Numbered from the stretch's first letter, positions 1 through 7,394 are shown. The stretch: DNA of 64,000 bases from SAR202 cluster bacterium bin16 (GCA_002238425.1 MPMJ01000015.1:1-64000), one strand, 5' to 3'. Translations and numbers: made by a program. The notes: generated by a model from the sequence alone, not told the origin.

Positions 1-280
1 CGCCCTGGAACGGCATCCGGATGGGCGGGTCGCCGACAATGAACCCCTCGACCGCCTCGCCGAAGTCGCCCGCCCAGCCGCTGCGCCGCAGCTCGCCGTC
101 CGTGTAGACGCCGATGCCGGCCTGCCGCTGGAGGTCGATCACGCGCAGGATGTGCTCGTTCTCCACCTCCCGCAGCGCCTCCTCGGAGATGCGCCCCCCC
201 TCGAACGCCTCCCGCGCCTCCTTCACCTCCGGCGGCCGCAGGAAGCTGCCAACGTGGTCTGCACGGAACCGGGTTGCCAT
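1..280 (-). CDS. MetE C-terminal-like methyltransferase, 3' part cut by window edge
   Basis: This is the first 93 codons of a gene that runs off the left edge. The start is ATG with GAGGAGGA about 5 bases upstream. The protein begins MATRFRADHVGSFLRP and continues with a TDGELRRSGW motif near residue 63. This is the N-terminal signature of the cobalamin-independent methionine synthase (MetE C-terminal-like, UROD/MetE TIM barrel) family, where the first His helps bind zinc or substrate. Stand-alone members are often called methionine synthase II, but many act on other thiols or are uncharacterised. The catalytic Cys/His region lies outside the window, so activity cannot be judged. The family call is fairly secure; the substrate is not. 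Confidence 0.75.
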   Translation of the reverse strand, partial: MATRFRADHVGSFLRPPEVKEAREAFEGGRISEEALREVENEHILRVIDLQRQAGIGVYTDGELRRSGWAGDFGEAVEGFIVGDPPIRMPFQG

Positions 281-356
281 CGTTGTCCTCCTCTAACCTT
301 CCGTCGTTCCTGCGAAGGCCCGCGCTTTAGCGCGCAACCCCGCAGCCCTGTTTGGT

Positions 357-462
357 GTAGGGGCGTCCCTGGTGGGCGCCCATGTCCCCCGTCGGCCGGG
401 CCGGGCACCCACAAGGGATGCCCCTACATCAGTCTGGATTCCCGCTTCGCGGGAATGACGGG
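357..462. repeat. Dispersed repeat A (inverted pair) plus GC hairpin
   Basis: Positions 403-427 hold one copy of a 25-26 bp repeat (GGGCACCCACAAGGGATGCC then CCTAC). Positions 357-381 hold a near copy in the opposite orientation, so the two could fold back on each other. Directly after, 438-455 is the hairpin ATTCCCGCTTCGCGGGAAT. The 281-469 gap between two minus-strand genes is filled mostly by these repeats. Other copies of repeat A lie near 1415, 25211, 45270 and 46679. Confidence 0.8.
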
Positions 463-469
463 TGAGAGG

Positions 470-1336
470 CTACCGCAGTGTGAACCCGCTCACCGGCCAG
501 TCGACGTCGATGCCGGGGCCGCTGCCGCCCTCGATCCATCCGAGCTCCCGAAGCAACTGCTGGCTGTAGCAGACCCGACCGCTCACCGCGTCGAGCGGCT
601 CCGTCGACAGCAACAGCACGGCCTGCGCGAGCACGTTCGGATGCTCGCCGCGCGGGTCGTCGTAGCCGGTCACGAGGTGATGGAACACGGTGCCCGGCGT
701 CGGCACGATGAGCGACGGCGCGACCGCCGCGACGCCCACGCCGTCCGCGTACACCTCCGACGCCAGCCCCTGCGAGAAGCGCTCCAACGCCGCCTTCTGC
801 GCGCCGTACCCCGTGCCGCCCTTCAGCCGGAACTCCTCCGCGTGCTCCCCATCGTACGGCCCGTGTCCCGGCCCGATCGCCGCGACCGACGAGATGTTGA
901 CGATGCGCCCGCTCTTGCGCGGGACCATGTCCTGCAACGCCAGTTGGCTCAGGATGAACGGCGCGTGAACGTTCACCGCCCACGAACGCATCCACCGGTT
1001 CACCGCGTAGTCCGTCACCGGCAGGAAGTAGGAGAGCGCCGCGTTGTTCACCAGCACGTCGACCGGCCCGTAGAGCGACCGCGCCTCCTGCACGAGGCGC
1101 TCGCACTCCTCCGCCTCCGAGATGTTCACCGCGACCGCCGACGCCTCATGCCCCGCATCGCGGATGCCCGCGACCGTGTGCTCGAGCGAGCCTTCCAGCG
1201 GATGGTCGCCCTCGCGCAGCGTCCGCGCCGCGCACACCACGCGCCCGCCCTCCGCCGCCAGCACCCGCGCGATCTCCGCCCCGATGCCCCGGCTCGCCCC
1301 GGTCACGATCACCGTCTGCCCATCCAGCTTGCCCAA
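470..1336 (-). CDS. SDR family NAD(P)-dependent oxidoreductase
   Basis: A cytosolic short-chain dehydrogenase of 288 residues. The Rossmann motif TGASRGIG is at residues 12-19, the NNAA motif follows near residue 98, and the catalytic Ser (NISSVAAIG) and YGAQK (YxxxK) are present. About 20 extra residues separate Ser and Tyr (GHGPYDGEHAEEF region), a modest insertion compared with classical SDRs. The start chosen is TTG at 1336 because GGGAGGTG sits 6 bases upstream. An in-frame GTG at 1345 overlaps that ribosome-binding site, and the ORF upstream of it reads through a dispersed repeat and is unlikely to be coding. The neighbouring MetE-like gene runs in the same direction but is separated by repeats. 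The substrate is unknown. Confidence 0.85.
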   Translation of the reverse strand: MGKLDGQTVIVTGASRGIGAEIARVLAAEGGRVVCAARTLREGDHPLEGSLEHTVAGIRDAGHEASAVAVNISEAEECERLVQEARSLYGPVDVLVNNAALSYFLPVTDYAVNRWMRSWAVNVHAPFILSQLALQDMVPRKSGRIVNISSVAAIGPGHGPYDGEHAEEFRLKGGTGYGAQKAALERFSQGLASEVYADGVGVAAVAPSLIVPTPGTVFHHLVTGYDDPRGEHPNVLAQAVLLLSTEPLDAVSGRVCYSQQLLRELGWIEGGSGPGIDVDWPVSGFTLR

Positions 1337-1342
1337 CGCGTT

Positions 1343-1369
1343 CACCTCCCACGTAGCCGGTGCATTGTA
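1343..1369 (-). promoter_or_regulatory. Candidate -10 and RBS for the SDR gene
   Basis: On the minus strand TACAAT (1364-1369) matches five of six -10 positions. It is followed by GGGAGGTG (1343-1350), a strong ribosome-binding site that decides the TTG start at 1336. No good -35 is evident. Confidence 0.45.
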
Positions 1370-1370
1370 A

Positions 1371-1440
1371 CCCTCACCCCCATCCCCTCTCCCAGCGGGA
1401 GAGGGGAGGCCGAAGGGCACCCACAAGGGATGCCCCTACA
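1371..1440. repeat. Dispersed hairpin repeat C followed by repeat A
   Basis: Positions 1372-1407 carry a CCTCACCCC...CTCTCCC AGC GGGAGAG hairpin, the same family as 5156-5190 and 11996-12027. Positions 1415-1440 carry repeat A. The 329-bp gap 1337-1665 therefore holds these two repeats, the 14-bp repeat cluster listed next, and a conserved 17-bp block at 1627-1643 shared with 43569-43585. No gene is seen in it. Confidence 0.75.
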
Positions 1441-1518
1441 CCAGGCACCGCTCCGCCTCCCCGGGGCTGCGAGGTTGCGCGCCAAGGCACGGGCCTCCGC
1501 AGGAACGACGGAAGGGGC

Positions 1519-1643
1519 GACCAAGAGTGTCAACGGGGGGTGTGATGACATTCTTGGTCTGGCTTCCAGGAGTGGAGCGCGGGCCTGCTTTGACATTCTT
1601 GGTCTCCATTCAAGAGGCGTTTCCGAGGCCGTGGCCTGCTTCC
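1519..1643. repeat. 14-bp repeat cluster downstream of ATPase copy 1
   Basis: Three copies of one 14-mer occur: GACCAAGAGTGTCA at 1519-1532, and its reverse-complement form TGACATTCTTGGTC at 1546-1559 and 1591-1604. The first and second could form a hairpin with a 13-base loop. A 17-bp block GGCCGTGGCCTGCTTCC at 1627-1643 follows. The same arrangement, with slightly changed repeats, lies downstream of ATPase copy 2 (43460-43585). The cluster lies beyond the 3' end of the ATPase gene and could be a terminator, a binding site or the end of a mobile unit. Confidence 0.7.
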
Positions 1644-1665
1644 CACAACCAAGGAACCAACAATC

Positions 1666-3192
1666 TCATGCGTTTACAACTTCATCGGGCGTTTCGGGTG
1701 TCTCATCCTGATGCAAAGGGTTGCGCTGGGGGAGCGACCAGTACCATGCTCCCGCGCCGTTTGAGCCGTCGGGAATGCTGACGCGGAATGCCCTGACGTT
1801 ACAAAGCGCGCGGGCGCGGACGAGGGTGGAACGGGATATGCCAATCATGGCAGCCTCGCGCTCGATCTCAGTGGCGGGACGCGGGCCATCTTGGAGAGCG
1901 CGCACGAGGAGGGACTGCGCCGCGCGGGTCTTCGCGCCGTCGTTGGGGCGGGGTCCGATCAGCGCCTTCATGTGGGCAGGGAAGACGGGTTTGCGCCAGG
2001 CGACGGTGAAGGCATCCGATGGGGGAAGGACGAAGGGGATGGCGGGGGCGTCGTCGCTCATGGCGGGCCGGAGGGGGATGAGGAAGCGGCGTTCCCCGGG
2101 TTCGACAACAGCGGTAGTGAAGACGACGGAGGCCTGTGCGAGGCGGCGTTGCATGGCGGTGACGGCTCGGGGGTAGCCGGGCGCGGGGTTGTGGGTGAGT
2201 GCAATCACGGCGGCGCCGGTGTGAGCAGCGAGGGCCCTGAGCATGCCGAGGATGGTGGCAGGCTGGGCGCGGTGCATCGAGGCTAAGTCCTCCGCCTGGT
2301 CGACAATGAGCAAGGCAGCGCTTCCGGCTTCGATGAGGTTGGCGAGGCGTCCCATGACGTGATTGAGGCTCGGCCATGGCGCCGCCAGTCTGGGTGCGGC
2401 GACCGTTGGTTCCTCGAACGTGAAGAGCTGCTGGGGGCGTCCCGAGCCAGAAGTATGCCGGGGAGCGGGCCGCTCCTCGTCGTCCCAGTCGTCCTCCTCG
2501 GCATCGTCCGGCTCGTCCGTGTCCTCGGCGGGCGGTTCGTCCGGGTAGTAGTCGATGGGGAGCGTGGTTGAGAGGAGGTCGGCGAGGTAGATGCGGTCGA
2601 GGTCCGCGCCGAACAGGCGGAGGGTGGGCAGGATGTCGGCCCTGGGGTTGCCGTTGAGCGGAGCGAGGACGACGGGCGCTGCGGGGAACGGGGTGTCCGG
2701 CTGATCGGGCGCGGGGGCGCCGCGTGAGACGCGTGCGGCGATGTCCAGGGCGATGGAGGTCTTGCCGGACGAGGGGTACCCGGCGATAAGGGTGAGCTTG
2801 CCGAGGGGGATGCGGTTGGGCCAGAGCCAATCAGGAGGTTGCTGAATGAGGAAGTTGAATGGCTGGAGCCCTGCCTCCTGCGCGCCGGACGAGGTGAAGA
2901 GGTGCGATTCCGGCAGGAGGCCGCGCCTCGCCAAGGCGTTCAGGATGCGGCGCTTCGGGCAGCGCGTGCATTCGAACGAGAAGCCGTAGCCGTGCTCGTA
3001 GCGGATGGTAAGTGTGGGCACTTCGGCGTTGTTATGGGAGGGACAGTGGACCTTGTAGCCGTCTGCACACGAGCAGCCGGAGACTCCGCACCTGAGGGCG
3101 TGCTTGAGCCGGAAGCCGTACTCCCTCTCCTCCGGTGAGAGTTCTTCGGGCGAGATGCGACGGACGGGCGCTGGCGGGGGTTGGGTAGTCAT
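1666..3192 (-). CDS. Zinc-finger RecA-like (AAA_25/RepA-type) ATPase, copy 1
   Basis: A 508-residue protein. The N-terminal part carries a Cys/His cluster (C35, C40, C42, C50, H53, C75, C78; includes CPSHNN and CTRC), resembling the zinc ribbons of primases. A RecA-fold ATPase follows with Walker A GYPSSGKT at residues 138-145 and a Walker B-like ALLIVDQAED near residue 300. An acidic Asp/Glu-rich stretch lies between. The C-terminal 70 residues look like a winged helix (ATEIEREAAMIGISRSTLVR). AAA_25/RepA-like ATPases of this kind are known from plasmids, phages and integrated elements as replicative helicases, but no Toprim or polymerase domain is seen. The ATG at 3192 is chosen because MTTQP is conserved in copy 2 (43616-45166); no clear Shine-Dalgarno is present. 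The DNA-helicase role is inferred. Confidence 0.7.
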   Translation of the reverse strand: MTTQPPPAPVRRISPEELSPEEREYGFRLKHALRCGVSGCSCADGYKVHCPSHNNAEVPTLTIRYEHGYGFSFECTRCPKRRILNALARRGLLPESHLFTSSGAQEAGLQPFNFLIQQPPDWLWPNRIPLGKLTLIAGYPSSGKTSIALDIAARVSRGAPAPDQPDTPFPAAPVVLAPLNGNPRADILPTLRLFGADLDRIYLADLLSTTLPIDYYPDEPPAEDTDEPDDAEEDDWDDEERPAPRHTSGSGRPQQLFTFEEPTVAAPRLAAPWPSLNHVMGRLANLIEAGSAALLIVDQAEDLASMHRAQPATILGMLRALAAHTGAAVIALTHNPAPGYPRAVTAMQRRLAQASVVFTTAVVEPGERRFLIPLRPAMSDDAPAIPFVLPPSDAFTVAWRKPVFPAHMKALIGPRPNDGAKTRAAQSLLVRALQDGPRPATEIEREAAMIGISRSTLVRARALCNVRAFRVSIPDGSNGAGAWYWSLPQRNPLHQDETPETPDEVVNA

Positions 3193-3251
3193 GAGGACAT
3201 GGTAGGGAGGGGTGGGTTGGGGGTGCAACGGGCGCGTGTCACAAAATCAAC
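3193..3251 (-). promoter_or_regulatory. Conserved 59-bp leader of ATPase copy 1
   Basis: The 59 bases upstream of the start codon closely match the 59 bases upstream of copy 2 (45167-45225), ending in the shared GTGTCACA-rich block (GGGCGCGTGTCACA). Similarity stops abruptly beyond 3251. Conservation outside coding sequence implies a promoter, operator or element end. Confidence 0.6.
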
Positions 3252-3382
3252 AGACACCTATGCGATGCCTAGGGAGGGGCGCGTTTTGATCCTGCAACAG
3301 GGGGGTCGTGATGGGCGATGGCTCTTGGCCTTGACGCTATCCCGAAGGTTCTACACAGGATTGCTTCTTGGCAACTTCCTCT

Positions 3383-3463
3383 TGATATAATCAACGAGCT
3401 AGCGACGCCTACTAGCCAATCAATCGGTTACCGTTATGGGAACGCCGGAGGCTGACAGGAGGA
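3383..3463 (+). promoter_or_regulatory. Extended -10 promoter and RBS of the TIR gene
   Basis: TGATATAAT at 3383-3391 is an extended -10 with a perfect TATAAT hexamer; TTGCTT at 3361-3366 is a possible -35 with a long 19-base spacer. AGGAGGA at 3457-3463 lies 5 bases before the GTG start at 3469. Confidence 0.6.
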
Positions 3464-3468
3464 AGTGA

Positions 3469-4275
3469 GTGGCCCACCCTCCCAAAGACAAGTCAATAGA
3501 ACGCCTGCGAAGCATGCGGAATACAATTGAAGAATTGCTGCACTTGCCGAGATTCTCACCTGAGTATGAGAGGTGGCGCAGGAATACTTCTATAGCGATA
3601 GCCAATACTTTTCGAGATGAACCTCATTATACTGAAGAATTCAACCGAATCGAATATACTTCTAAAGTCGCCTACTTTGGCATGCCCGACCAAATCGACC
3701 AGAGGGCCTACGAAGAGGGGCTAGGGTTCGCAGCTGCGATGCTTGATTCAATGATTGATGAGATCAAGGAGTATTGGGTGCAAGACCATGATATTCCAGC
3801 CTCCAATACTTCGGAAGCTGGGTTGATTCTCACAAATAAAGTCTTCGTGGTACATGGCAAAGATGATGGCACTAAGGAGACTGTTGCTCGGTTTCTAACG
3901 AAGCTAGGTTTAGACCCAGTAATTCTCCATGAACAGCCCAACCAAGGGCGTACGATAGTGGAAAAATTCGAGCAATATGCCAGTGTAGGCTTCGCCGTCG
4001 TATTGCTCACCCCTGATGATCTCTGTCAGCACCCCGATGATTCTGAGGGTTCACGCTATCGCGCTAGGCAGAACGTGATCCTTGAGTTGGGATTCTTCCT
4101 AGGAAAACTGGGCCGGAACAGGACTTTTGTCCTGCGGAAAGACAATGTAGAGATACCCTCCGACTATGATGGAGTGCTGTATACCCCAATCGACGACAGA
4201 GGGGCTTGGAGAATGCAGTTGGTGCGGGAAATCAAGGAAGCAGGAATCGAGGTGGACGCGAATTTGGCGTTGTAG
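3469..4275 (+). CDS. TIR-like nucleotide-binding protein (PF10137 / CAP12-type)
   Basis: A 268-residue protein. Residues 1-120 are an uncharacterised helical region. From residue 124 there is a TIR-like domain (KVFVVHGKDDGTKE, then VVLLTPDD), with RQNVILELGFFLGKL around 200-214. The Glu in this last motif (E206) is the expected catalytic residue for NAD+ cleavage. The family (Pfam TIR-like PF10137) includes effectors of CBASS and Pycsar antiphage systems. No cyclase or other partner gene is adjacent, so it may act alone or its trigger may lie elsewhere. Base composition is clearly lower in GC than the neighbours, suggesting transfer. It is divergent from ATPase copy 1. The GTG start is supported by AGGAGGA. 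Confidence 0.8.
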   Translation: MAHPPKDKSIERLRSMRNTIEELLHLPRFSPEYERWRRNTSIAIANTFRDEPHYTEEFNRIEYTSKVAYFGMPDQIDQRAYEEGLGFAAAMLDSMIDEIKEYWVQDHDIPASNTSEAGLILTNKVFVVHGKDDGTKETVARFLTKLGLDPVILHEQPNQGRTIVEKFEQYASVGFAVVLLTPDDLCQHPDDSEGSRYRARQNVILELGFFLGKLGRNRTFVLRKDNVEIPSDYDGVLYTPIDDRGAWRMQLVREIKEAGIEVDANLAL

Positions 4276-4353
4276 CAAACTGGGAGGGGGCTCCGTTCGA
4301 AATGATACACTCCCCATTCCCGCGGCCACGCGTGATCAGACGGCCACCCTGGC

Positions 4354-4374
4354 CCCGCTTTCGCGGGAATGACA
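4354..4374. repeat. GC hairpin repeat D
   Basis: CCCGC-TTTC-GCGGG followed by AATGAC. It belongs to the same small palindrome family as 438-460, 8087-8104, 19860-19880 and 46740-46757. Confidence 0.6.
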
Positions 4375-4431
4375 GCAGAGAAGACTGCAAGGGTGTGGCG
4401 CACCGCGCGCTTTCGCGCTAACGTTGCCCCC

Positions 4432-5148
4432 ATGCGCGACAAGGTCTACCCCGACTTCGACGCGGCCGTCGCCGACATCCCGGACGGCGCGTCCATCATG
4501 CTCGCCGGCTTCGCCGGGCCCGGCACCGCCCGCAACCTCATCGCCGCGCTCCACCGGCAGGGCGCGAAGGGGCTCACGCTCATCTCCAACACCCCCGGAC
4601 GCTGGCAGGACGACCGCATCGACTGCGGCGTCCTCGTCAAGGACGGGCGCGTTGCGAAGATCCACGCCGCGTTCACCGCCTCGCCGCACCCGTCCGTGCC
4701 GTCGCCGTTCACCGACCTCTACGAGGCGGGGAAGATCGAAGCGGAGCTGATGCCGCAGGGCACGCTCGCGGAGCGCATCCGCGCCGCCGGGGCGGGCATC
4801 GCCGCCTTCTACACGCCCACCGGCGTCGGCACCGAGATTGCGGACGGCAAGGAGACGCGCGTCTTCAACGGCAGGGAGTACGTGCTGGAGACCGCGCTGC
4901 CCGCCGACTACGCCTTCGTCCGCGCCCGCCGCGCCGACCGCATCGGCAACCTCCAGTACCACCGCACGCAGCGCAACTTCGGCCCCGTCATGGCCCGCGC
5001 CGCGAAGACGACCATCGTCGAGGTCGACGAGCCCGTCGTCGAGGAGGGGAGCATCGACCCCGACCACGTCCACACGCCGGGCTTGTTCGTGGACCGCATC
5101 GTCGTGGTGCCGCCGGACGGCATCCAGGAGGAGCCGCCCGAGCGATGA
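4432..5148 (+). CDS. CoA transferase subunit A (family I)
   Basis: A 238-residue alpha subunit of a heteromeric family I CoA transferase. It contains an AGFAGPGTARNLI segment near residues 24-36, resembling the glycine-rich CoA-binding loop of AtoD/ScoA/GctA, and a GVGTEIADGKE motif near 130-140. The start at ATG 4432 is chosen because the conserved sequence begins with MRDKVYPDF. The reading frame upstream is only repeat sequence. The next gene overlaps by ATGA, indicating translational coupling with subunit B. Family I enzymes move CoA from an acyl-CoA to a free acid such as acetoacetate, succinate or a 3-oxoacid; which acid cannot be decided here. Confidence 0.85.
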   Translation: MRDKVYPDFDAAVADIPDGASIMLAGFAGPGTARNLIAALHRQGAKGLTLISNTPGRWQDDRIDCGVLVKDGRVAKIHAAFTASPHPSVPSPFTDLYEAGKIEAELMPQGTLAERIRAAGAGIAAFYTPTGVGTEIADGKETRVFNGREYVLETALPADYAFVRARRADRIGNLQYHRTQRNFGPVMARAAKTTIVEVDEPVVEEGSIDPDHVHTPGLFVDRIVVVPPDGIQEEPPER

Positions 5149-5855
5149 CGGAACACCCTCACCCCAACCCTCTCCCAGCGGGAGAGGGGGCCAGACAACC
5201 CCTCGACCGGCAGACCATGGCCAACCGCCTCGCGATGGAGTTCCTCGACGGCTGGGTGGTCAACCTCGGCATCGGCATTCCGACGCTCTGCTCCAACTTC
5301 GTGCACCCGGACCGGCACGTCGTCTTCCAGTCGGAGAACGGCCTCGTCAACTATGGCCCGCTCGCCGAGCGCGGCGAGGAGGACCCGAACCTCGTGAACG
5401 CGGGCGGGCAGTACGTCGTGGAGATGGCCGGCATGGCCATCCTGGACCACGCGGACTCGTTCGCCCTGATCCGCGCCGGCTACGTCGACGTCACCGTCCT
5501 CGGCGCGTACGAGGTCGCCGCGAACGGCGACTTCGCCAACTGGAAGGTAGCGGGCGCGAAGGGCGGCGGCATCGGCGGTGCGATGGACCTCGCCGTCGGC
5601 GCGAAGAACGTCTTCCTGGCGCTGGAGCACACGACGCGCGACGGCAAGCCCCGGCTCGTCGAGCGCTGCGCGCTGCCCGTCACCGCGGTCGGCGTCGTCA
5701 AGCTCGTCGCCACCAACCTCGGCCTCTTCGAGGTCACGGAGCAAGGCTTCCTGCTCACCGAGATCGCCCCCGGCTACACCCCGGACGACGTCCAGGCCGT
5801 CACCGGCGCGCAGCTCAACGTCTCGCCAGACCTGCGGGAGTTTCGCCGTCGTTAA
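5145..5855 (+). CDS. CoA transferase subunit B (family I)
   Basis: A 236-residue beta subunit partnering the preceding gene. The catalytic glutamate is E64 in the motif FQSENGLVNYG, which forms the glutamyl-CoA intermediate in family I CoA transferases. GIGIP (residues 42-46) and GGGIGGAMDL (about 140-149) are typical. Oddly, the first about 15 residues (HPHPNPLPAGEG) are the translation of dispersed hairpin repeat C (5156-5190). The element either inserted at the 5' end of the gene or the true start is later (M25, at 5217, gives a conserved MANRLAMEF). The ATGA overlap favours 5145. Confidence 0.85.
   Translation: MTEHPHPNPLPAGEGARQPLDRQTMANRLAMEFLDGWVVNLGIGIPTLCSNFVHPDRHVVFQSENGLVNYGPLAERGEEDPNLVNAGGQYVVEMAGMAILDHADSFALIRAGYVDVTVLGAYEVAANGDFANWKVAGAKGGGIGGAMDLAVGAKNVFLALEHTTRDGKPRLVERCALPVTAVGVVKLVATNLGLFEVTEQGFLLTEIAPGYTPDDVQAVTGAQLNVSPDLREFRRR
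5156..5190. repeat. Hairpin repeat C inside a coding sequence
   Basis: CTCACCCCAACC followed by CTCTCCC-AGC-GGGAGAG. It is the same element as at 1372-1407, here read in frame as part of the CoA transferase B N-terminus. Confidence 0.7.
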
Positions 5856-5921
5856 TGATGCGGGAACCCGGCGTTAAAGATCTCGTGCTTATTATCGATG
5901 TATGAAGTATCGGAGAACTGG

Positions 5922-7394
5922 ATGAATTCGGTCACTTGGATGGAACGGCTGGCGTCGCATTACGAGGTGATGCGCAGCCGGTACCCGGAAGAGAAGCTGC
6001 TCATCCTGTTCGATATCGACGGCACGATACTGGACACCCGCTACCTGGTCCTCACCGTTCTTCAGGCCTACGATGCGGCCCACGGGACGTCCTGTTTCCG
6101 GGACCTTCGCATACCGGACATAACGACGCACGAGGACAACGTGCGGGGTCTCCTGGTGCGGTTGGGGCTGCCCACAACTGAACGCGAGCGGATCGCGGCG
6201 TGGTATGAGCGCACGTACTGGTCGCCGGATGCGGTCCTGCGGGCGCATCGGCCATTCTCCGGAGTCATGGAGGTCATGCGGTGGTTCCAGATTCAGCCCG
6301 ATACCTTCGTGGGGCTGAATACCGGCAGGACAGAGGCGATACGCGCCGGGACGCTGGACTGTTTGAATGAGTTGGGCAGGGAGTACAAGGTCCGGTTCAC
6401 CAGCGACCTGTTGTACATGAGGCCGGCCCCCAGGGATCGGAGCGTCCCACAGGTGAAGGCGGATGGGATCCTGCAGTTCCAGCGGGCGGGATACCGGGTG
6501 TTTGCCGCGGTGGATAACGAGCCGGCCAACCTGGCGGCGATCGCCGAGGTGGACCCCTCCCACGAGATCATGCTGCTCCACGCCGACACGATCTTCCAGT
6601 CCCAGCGGAAGGCGCTGCCGCTGCACTCTGTCAGCGGAGACATGTACGACCTCACACAACTGGCCCAGGAGACGGACCTGCCGCGGCACGTCCAGCTCGT
6701 GTGGCACGGGATCAACGACGCGCGCAACCTGCGCCAGTTCCTGGCGTCCAACGTGGCATGGGGTGAGGTGGACGTGCGACTGGACCCGGCGTCCGAGCAG
6801 CTGGTGCTCCGGCACGACCCCCTGGACGGCGCCTATCCCTGCCGGCGGCAAGACCTGCTGCCGCTGGAAGACGTGCTGGAGTCCGTGAGAGCCTCCGGCA
6901 GGTCGATCAAGCTGGACCTGAAAGAAGGCGGGTCGGTGGTCCACGAGAGCCTGGCAGCCCTGCGGGCGGCCGGCTTCGACGATTCCCGGGTCTGGTTCAA
7001 CGCCAACGCCAACGTCCTGGGGAAGGAGGGGTTCGCGGTCCTGCAGGACGCCTACCCCTCCGCGATCTTCCAGGTCCCCGTCGATACCATGATCCCTATC
7101 CTGCTGAGCAGGCCGGAGGAGGGGCTGGAGTGCCTGGAAGAGCTGCGCTCCTGGGGCATCAATCGGCTGTCGGTCAAGTGGGACAGGCCGCAGATGGGCG
7201 AGTTGGTGGATCAGTTGAACGCATGGGGGTTCGATGCCAACGTCTACAACGTCCCGGACCTGAAGGCCTTTCTGAAGACGGCGCTTCTCCTGCCCCGGTC
7301 GATCACATCCGACTTCAACTTCCCGCAGTGGCACTACTTCGGCAGGGGCTCAGGCCAGGAAGGCAAGTACCACGAGTATTCCATCAAGACCTGA
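5922..7394 (+). CDS. HAD-like domain fused to a FAM151/GDPD-like barrel
   Basis: A 490-residue, two-domain protein. The N-terminal half is a HAD phosphatase-like domain with LFDIDGTILDT (nucleophile D31, acid D33), NTGRTEA (motif II Thr) and a late AAVDNEPANL segment resembling motif IV. From about residue 235, HVQLVWHGINDARNL and EVDVRLDP followed by SIKLDLKE resemble the DUF2181/FAM151 (Menorin) fold, which is related to glycerophosphodiester phosphodiesterases. Known Menorin proteins are eukaryotic, and bacterial relatives are uncharacterised. ATG 5922 is favoured over 5898 because CGGAGA lies 5 bases upstream. The 3' end overlaps the convergent esterase by 11 bp. The function is unknown; a phosphate-ester hydrolase is a reasonable inference. 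Confidence 0.65.
   Translation: MNSVTWMERLASHYEVMRSRYPEEKLLILFDIDGTILDTRYLVLTVLQAYDAAHGTSCFRDLRIPDITTHEDNVRGLLVRLGLPTTERERIAAWYERTYWSPDAVLRAHRPFSGVMEVMRWFQIQPDTFVGLNTGRTEAIRAGTLDCLNELGREYKVRFTSDLLYMRPAPRDRSVPQVKADGILQFQRAGYRVFAAVDNEPANLAAIAEVDPSHEIMLLHADTIFQSQRKALPLHSVSGDMYDLTQLAQETDLPRHVQLVWHGINDARNLRQFLASNVAWGEVDVRLDPASEQLVLRHDPLDGAYPCRRQDLLPLEDVLESVRASGRSIKLDLKEGGSVVHESLAALRAAGFDDSRVWFNANANVLGKEGFAVLQDAYPSAIFQVPVDTMIPILLSRPEEGLECLEELRSWGINRLSVKWDRPQMGELVDQLNAWGFDANVYNVPDLKAFLKTALLLPRSITSDFNFPQWHYFGRGSGQEGKYHEYSIKT

Noticed and set aside
152-1711. Long plus-strand reading frame (519 codons)
   Set aside because: It lies antisense to the SDR and crosses repeats; its composition is Arg/Pro/Ala rich with no domain, as expected from high-GC antisense frames.
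5892-7334. 480-codon minus-strand frame opposite the HAD fusion
   Set aside because: It is fully antisense to a gene with clear catalytic motifs and has no recognisable domain.
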